7,743 nt of DNA from Bin80 sp022820435 (GTDB lineage: Bacteria > Bacteroidota > Rhodothermia > Rhodothermales > Bin80), in assembly GCA_022820435.1 (NCBI GenBank), contig JAJEFL010000003.1, forward strand, positions 1-7,743, given 5' to 3'. Below the pieces are notes generated by a model that was given only the letters and a program-made list of their open reading frames with translations, did not search any database and was not told the origin of the DNA. A program made the translations under genes and the position numbers. This document shows, piece by piece, positions 5,443 to 7,743 of this stretch (positions within the stretch are counted from its first letter, which is position 1; every line of letters begins with the position of its first letter).

Positions 5443-7341
5443 TCATGGAGAGACCGCATTCCCGCCGCGGACGTAAGCCGTCGTAGATTTTTCTGATATT
5501 GGGCCAGGCTGAAGAACGAATCCGGCGGTGGTAAACGGAATTGTGTCAGATTTAAATTCGGCAAGTATATTTGCGTTATTTGCCAGAAATAGTCTACGCC
5601 ACTGCTTTGAAGTTCGGAAGTACAAATACTCTTCCTGTGTATTCATCTTTCCGAATGAGCGTAACCGGTTCGCCAGTTGATCTGCCATCTTGAGGAGGGT
5701 TCGCTGAAATGATGTTGTATAGACGGACTCCACTGCAATAACCCTGCCCCGACAGACACGAAGCGCCTCACGGAGCAGCAGTTCTGTATCCTTTGAATGA
5801 TGTAGTACACAGTAGAGAAGTACGACATCAAAATGCTTTGACGGCCACGGCAAATGTTCCTGATTTAGTCGTACATAGGGGAGGTCTGTTTGATTCATGA
5901 AAACAATATCCGCAAGCAAAACACTTGCTCCCAGTTCTTTCTGAATATATTCCCCCACATATCCCTCGGCACAGCCTAGGTCCAGAACGGCCTTTGTACT
6001 GCTGTCCTGCGGGAAGAAGGGCTGGATCTTCTTGAATTTTTTATAGGCCCTTGCACGCATCAGACTCTGGAGCCATTTCGGAGCATACTGGAGCATTCCA
6101 ATAATCCCCCATCCTGCCCAACCAATAATGACAAATGTCCAATACGGTCCGCCCACATACAGGAGATAGGTCGCTACAGTCCACACTCCAAGCCAAATCC
6201 AATGCCATCCGTAAGCCTGTATACCTGCGGTCAAAAACAACGGAACCAGTAAGTACCATGGATGAACGGTTGTTGTCAGGAGAAGATAGCAGCCGGTTGT
6301 AATGAGCATTGCCTGGGCAAAAGACCAGCGTTGCACCCGATCCAGGATATACAAAACCGGAAGGCTGCAAAGAAAGATCAATCGCAAAAAAGGCCCCAGT
6401 TGCTTACTCCAGTCCTCCCCTGTAACCCACTGCATTACAGCCTTGAGGCTGTAGTAAAGACCGGAGTTAAATTCAAAAAACCGGGCATACAGGTCAAGCG
6501 ACCCCGAAACATTACCGAGAACATAGGGTGCAGCAAATGGAAGGGCAAGTACAATTGCAGTGATCGCCCCCGGCCAGACAGCATTCCAGCCGCAGCGCCT
6601 CCACAAATAGGGGAAGAAAAGGAAAGGAAATAATTTGACCCAACCTCCGATTGCAAGAAAAACTGATGCCCATCTGCCCTGCTGATTCCGTGCCAGATAG
6701 ATCACCGAAATCAATGCCAGAAGAAGGAGTGACTCGGTGTGTGCCTGACCTGCTGTTTCCAGAATGACAACGGGATTCCATGCATATAAAAGAACAAAGC
6801 CTGCTGATACAAGCCGGGCAAGCATGAAGACCGCAATCAGTTCAGCCAGAATCAATCCCCCCTTGACAAGATAGTAACTCAGAAACCCATCGGGCTCATG
6901 CCATGTAGTCCCTGCCCGGAAAATTAATTGCGAAAAGGGTGGATAGACACTGATAAAGGTTTTTGAATTCAGACGCTCAAATGTGAGGTCTTGCTGAATG
7001 TCCTCAAGAGGAACCTCTTCCGGAGTAAATTTATACGGATTAACCCCTTCATGCTGAATCAGGCCATCCCACACATACCGATAGGCATCATCCGAAAGAG
7101 AAGGAGGGAGCCCAAGGAGAGATAGCCGGAACAGAATAGCATACACAAGGATGATTTTGGTGGAAAATTTTCCCATGCGCCAGCACAGTATCCAGCACAT
7201 ACTGCCGAAGACCACTAAACCAAACACGAGGGAGAGGTGCATACGATCAACACCTATAAGGCCCAGCGCAAAAATCGAAGCACATAATCCGACCTGGCAG
7301 ATCCATTGCCCTAAAAAGCTTGAATGCCAAGAAAATTTCAT
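5443..7341 (-). CDS. GT-C membrane glycosyltransferase fused to a SAM-dependent methyltransferase
   Basis: One ORF encodes two activities (632 residues from ATG 7341). Residues 1 to about 420 are a multi-pass membrane domain with about 10-12 hydrophobic segments. It carries the early SDDAYRYVWDG motif (83-93) followed by GVNPY (99-103), a central AWNPVVILE (187-195) and a late VHPWYLL (359-365). These are typical of GT-C transferases of the GT87/DUF2029 and MptA/B-like mannosyltransferase group, which use polyprenyl-phosphate sugars; the DD pair is the likely catalytic/metal site. After a basic linker (about 422-440) comes a class I methyltransferase: motif I VLDLGCAEGYVGEY (452-465), acidic LLADI (475-479), and LPWPSKHFDVVLLYCVLHH (497-515), as in Methyltransf_11 proteins. 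Substrates are unknown; a methylated envelope glycan is plausible. The ORF can extend to ATG 7410 or TTG 7416, but the added residues are hydrophilic, lack family resemblance and begin in an inverted repeat. No candidate start has a strong Shine-Dalgarno. The gene converges on miaA. Confidence 0.85.
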   Translation of the reverse strand: MKFSWHSSFLGQWICQVGLCASIFALGLIGVDRMHLSLVFGLVVFGSMCWILCWRMGKFSTKIILVYAILFRLSLLGLPPSLSDDAYRYVWDGLIQHEGVNPYKFTPEEVPLEDIQQDLTFERLNSKTFISVYPPFSQLIFRAGTTWHEPDGFLSYYLVKGGLILAELIAVFMLARLVSAGFVLLYAWNPVVILETAGQAHTESLLLLALISVIYLARNQQGRWASVFLAIGGWVKLFPFLFFPYLWRRCGWNAVWPGAITAIVLALPFAAPYVLGNVSGSLDLYARFFEFNSGLYYSLKAVMQWVTGEDWSKQLGPFLRLIFLCSLPVLYILDRVQRWSFAQAMLITTGCYLLLTTTVHPWYLLVPLFLTAGIQAYGWHWIWLGVWTVATYLLYVGGPYWTFVIIGWAGWGIIGMLQYAPKWLQSLMRARAYKKFKKIQPFFPQDSSTKAVLDLGCAEGYVGEYIQKELGASVLLADIVFMNQTDLPYVRLNQEHLPWPSKHFDVVLLYCVLHHSKDTELLLREALRVCRGRVIAVESVYTTSFQRTLLKMADQLANRLRSFGKMNTQEEYLYFRTSKQWRRLFLANNANILAEFKSDTIPFTTAGFVLQPGPISEKSTTAYVRGGNAVSP

Positions 7342-7415
7342 TGATTGTCTTATCTTTGTGCAGGCAAGGCTGTTGTTACTGCACAGTCGTCGCCGATCCG
7401 ATTGATTCATCAGCA

Positions 7416-7446
7416 AAATGGATTCTGACGAAATTAGAATCCATTT
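7416..7446. promoter_or_regulatory. Perfect 11-bp inverted repeat between divergent genes
   Basis: AAATGGATTCT (7416-7426) and AGAATCCATTT (7436-7446) are exact reverse complements separated by 9 bases. The dyad lies between the leftward glycosyltransferase gene and the rightward gene at 7501, where an operator for one or both would be expected. Its length, arm symmetry and 20-base centre-to-centre distance (two helical turns) suit binding of a dimeric regulator. It could also form an RNA hairpin in the leader of the leftward gene. Confidence 0.4.
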
Positions 7447-7453
7447 CGGAATT

Positions 7454-7485
7454 TTTGATATGATTTACTCCTACAATCACCTTTG
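7454..7485 (+). promoter_or_regulatory. Possible Bacteroidota-type promoter for the gene at 7501
   Basis: TTTG (7454-7457) lies 20 bases before CACCTTTG (7478-7485), which matches the Bacteroidota -7 consensus TAnnTTTG except for its first base. The known spacing is about 19-21 bases. The start site would be near 7490, leaving a short leader of about 10 bases before ATG 7501. A TACAAT at 7472-7477 overlaps the region but has no good -35 box. Confidence 0.28.
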
Positions 7486-7500
7486 CATTCCATCAATCTC

Positions 7501-7743
7501 ATGAAAATAACACATCTGAGAGCAGTTTTGAAAGGAGAAGGCTCCTTTATCAGTATAGCAGCGTTATTGCTTGTTATACTATCGGTTGGGGGTTTATTGC
7601 TCCCCGCAACCACTCCCCCAACCGAGCCTGCTTCAAGATCTGAAAAATCCAGGTATATCAAAGATCCGTTTGGATATCCCGACAAATTTGCGGAGTACTT
7701 TGCGGCGGTTGAGGGACTGAATGACGGGTATGCCCCCTATCCG
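7501..7743 (+). CDS. N-terminus of an exported or membrane-anchored protein (cut by window end)
   Basis: An open frame runs from ATG 7501 to the last base, 81 codons without a stop. Residues 1-15 carry basic residues (K2, R7, K11). Residues 16-36 form one hydrophobic segment (FISIAALLLVILSVGGLLLPA), either an uncleaved anchor or a long signal peptide. A Pro/Thr/Ser-rich linker follows (about 37-48), then a hydrophilic stretch with YPDKFAEYFA (61-70) and GYAPYP at the edge. This opening resembles the start of large secreted beta-propeller (BNR/sortilin-like) proteins with T9SS tails in related bacteria, but that is a memory-based impression and the catalytic or repeat part is outside the window. 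No Shine-Dalgarno precedes the ATG. It is divergent from the glycosyltransferase-methyltransferase gene, with the 11-bp dyad between them. Confidence 0.65.
   Translation, partial: MKITHLRAVLKGEGSFISIAALLLVILSVGGLLLPATTPPTEPASRSEKSRYIKDPFGYPDKFAEYFAAVEGLNDGYAPYP

Noticed and set aside
5440..5454. Small hairpin GTCTC-ATGGA-GAGAC between the converging miaA and glycosyltransferase genes
   Set aside because: With only 5 bp and overlap with the glycosyltransferase stop codon and last codons, it is too weak to call a terminator.
6262..6633. 123-codon ORF on the + strand opposite the glycosyltransferase gene
   Set aside because: It is an antisense shadow of a hydrophobic membrane domain, with lysine- and proline-rich composition produced by that reading.
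7434..7685. 83-codon ORF on the minus strand over the gene at 7501
   Set aside because: It competes with an open + frame that has a plausible basic-hydrophobic N-terminus and reaches the window edge; the minus frame has no recognisable features.

Overview
This window looks like chromosomal DNA from a member of the Bacteroidota or a close relative (Rhodothermota/Balneolota-like). The main reason is the large secreted WD40 protein, which ends in a type IX secretion (T9SS) C-terminal sorting domain (NYPNPF then GxxVxxxxGRxV-like strands and LPSGLYLYRL). T9SS is essentially confined to that superphylum. Most genes also lack a clear Shine-Dalgarno sequence, which fits. GC counted by hand on sample lines is about 50-55% over miaA and the glycosyltransferase. 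It is about 42-43% over the first two genes, so that gene pair may be acquired. The lineage assignment is inference.

Layout. Bases 1-210 hold a possible 3' end of an upstream gene, an inverted repeat and a good sigma70-like promoter. Genes 211-681 and 683-1159 (+) form a toxin-antitoxin-like pair: a Panacea (DUF4065/SocA-like) antitoxin followed one base later by a small basic protein that is probably its toxin. Bases 1160-1410 are a convergent spacer with a perfect 15-bp hairpin and a second 9-bp hairpin. Gene 1411-3861 (-) encodes an 816-residue exported protein with 14 WD40 repeats (two predicted seven-bladed propellers), an Ig-like domain and the T9SS tail. Bases 3862-4168 are a divergent intergenic region with several possible RNA hairpins and a 19-codon ORF just before the next gene. 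Genes 4169-4516 (rhodanese) and about 4491-5435 (miaA, tRNA dimethylallyltransferase) overlap and form a small operon on +. Gene 5443 to about 7341 (-), converging on miaA with only 7 bases between stop codons, encodes a GT-C-type membrane glycosyltransferase fused to a class I SAM methyltransferase. At 7501 a + strand gene for an exported or membrane-anchored protein begins and runs off the window; a perfect 11-bp inverted repeat lies in the divergent gap before it.

Functional links. The first pair is a self-contained accessory module. The rhodanese-miaA pair may connect sulfur handling with tRNA A37 modification, since i6A37 made by MiaA is the substrate that MiaB thiomethylates. The glycosyltransferase-methyltransferase fusion suggests coupled building and methylation of a cell-envelope glycan or lipid-linked sugar. 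The most interesting items are the Panacea-linked unassigned toxin, the GT-C/methyltransferase fusion and the structured leader upstream of the rhodanese. No tRNA, rRNA, CRISPR array or insertion sequence was recognised.
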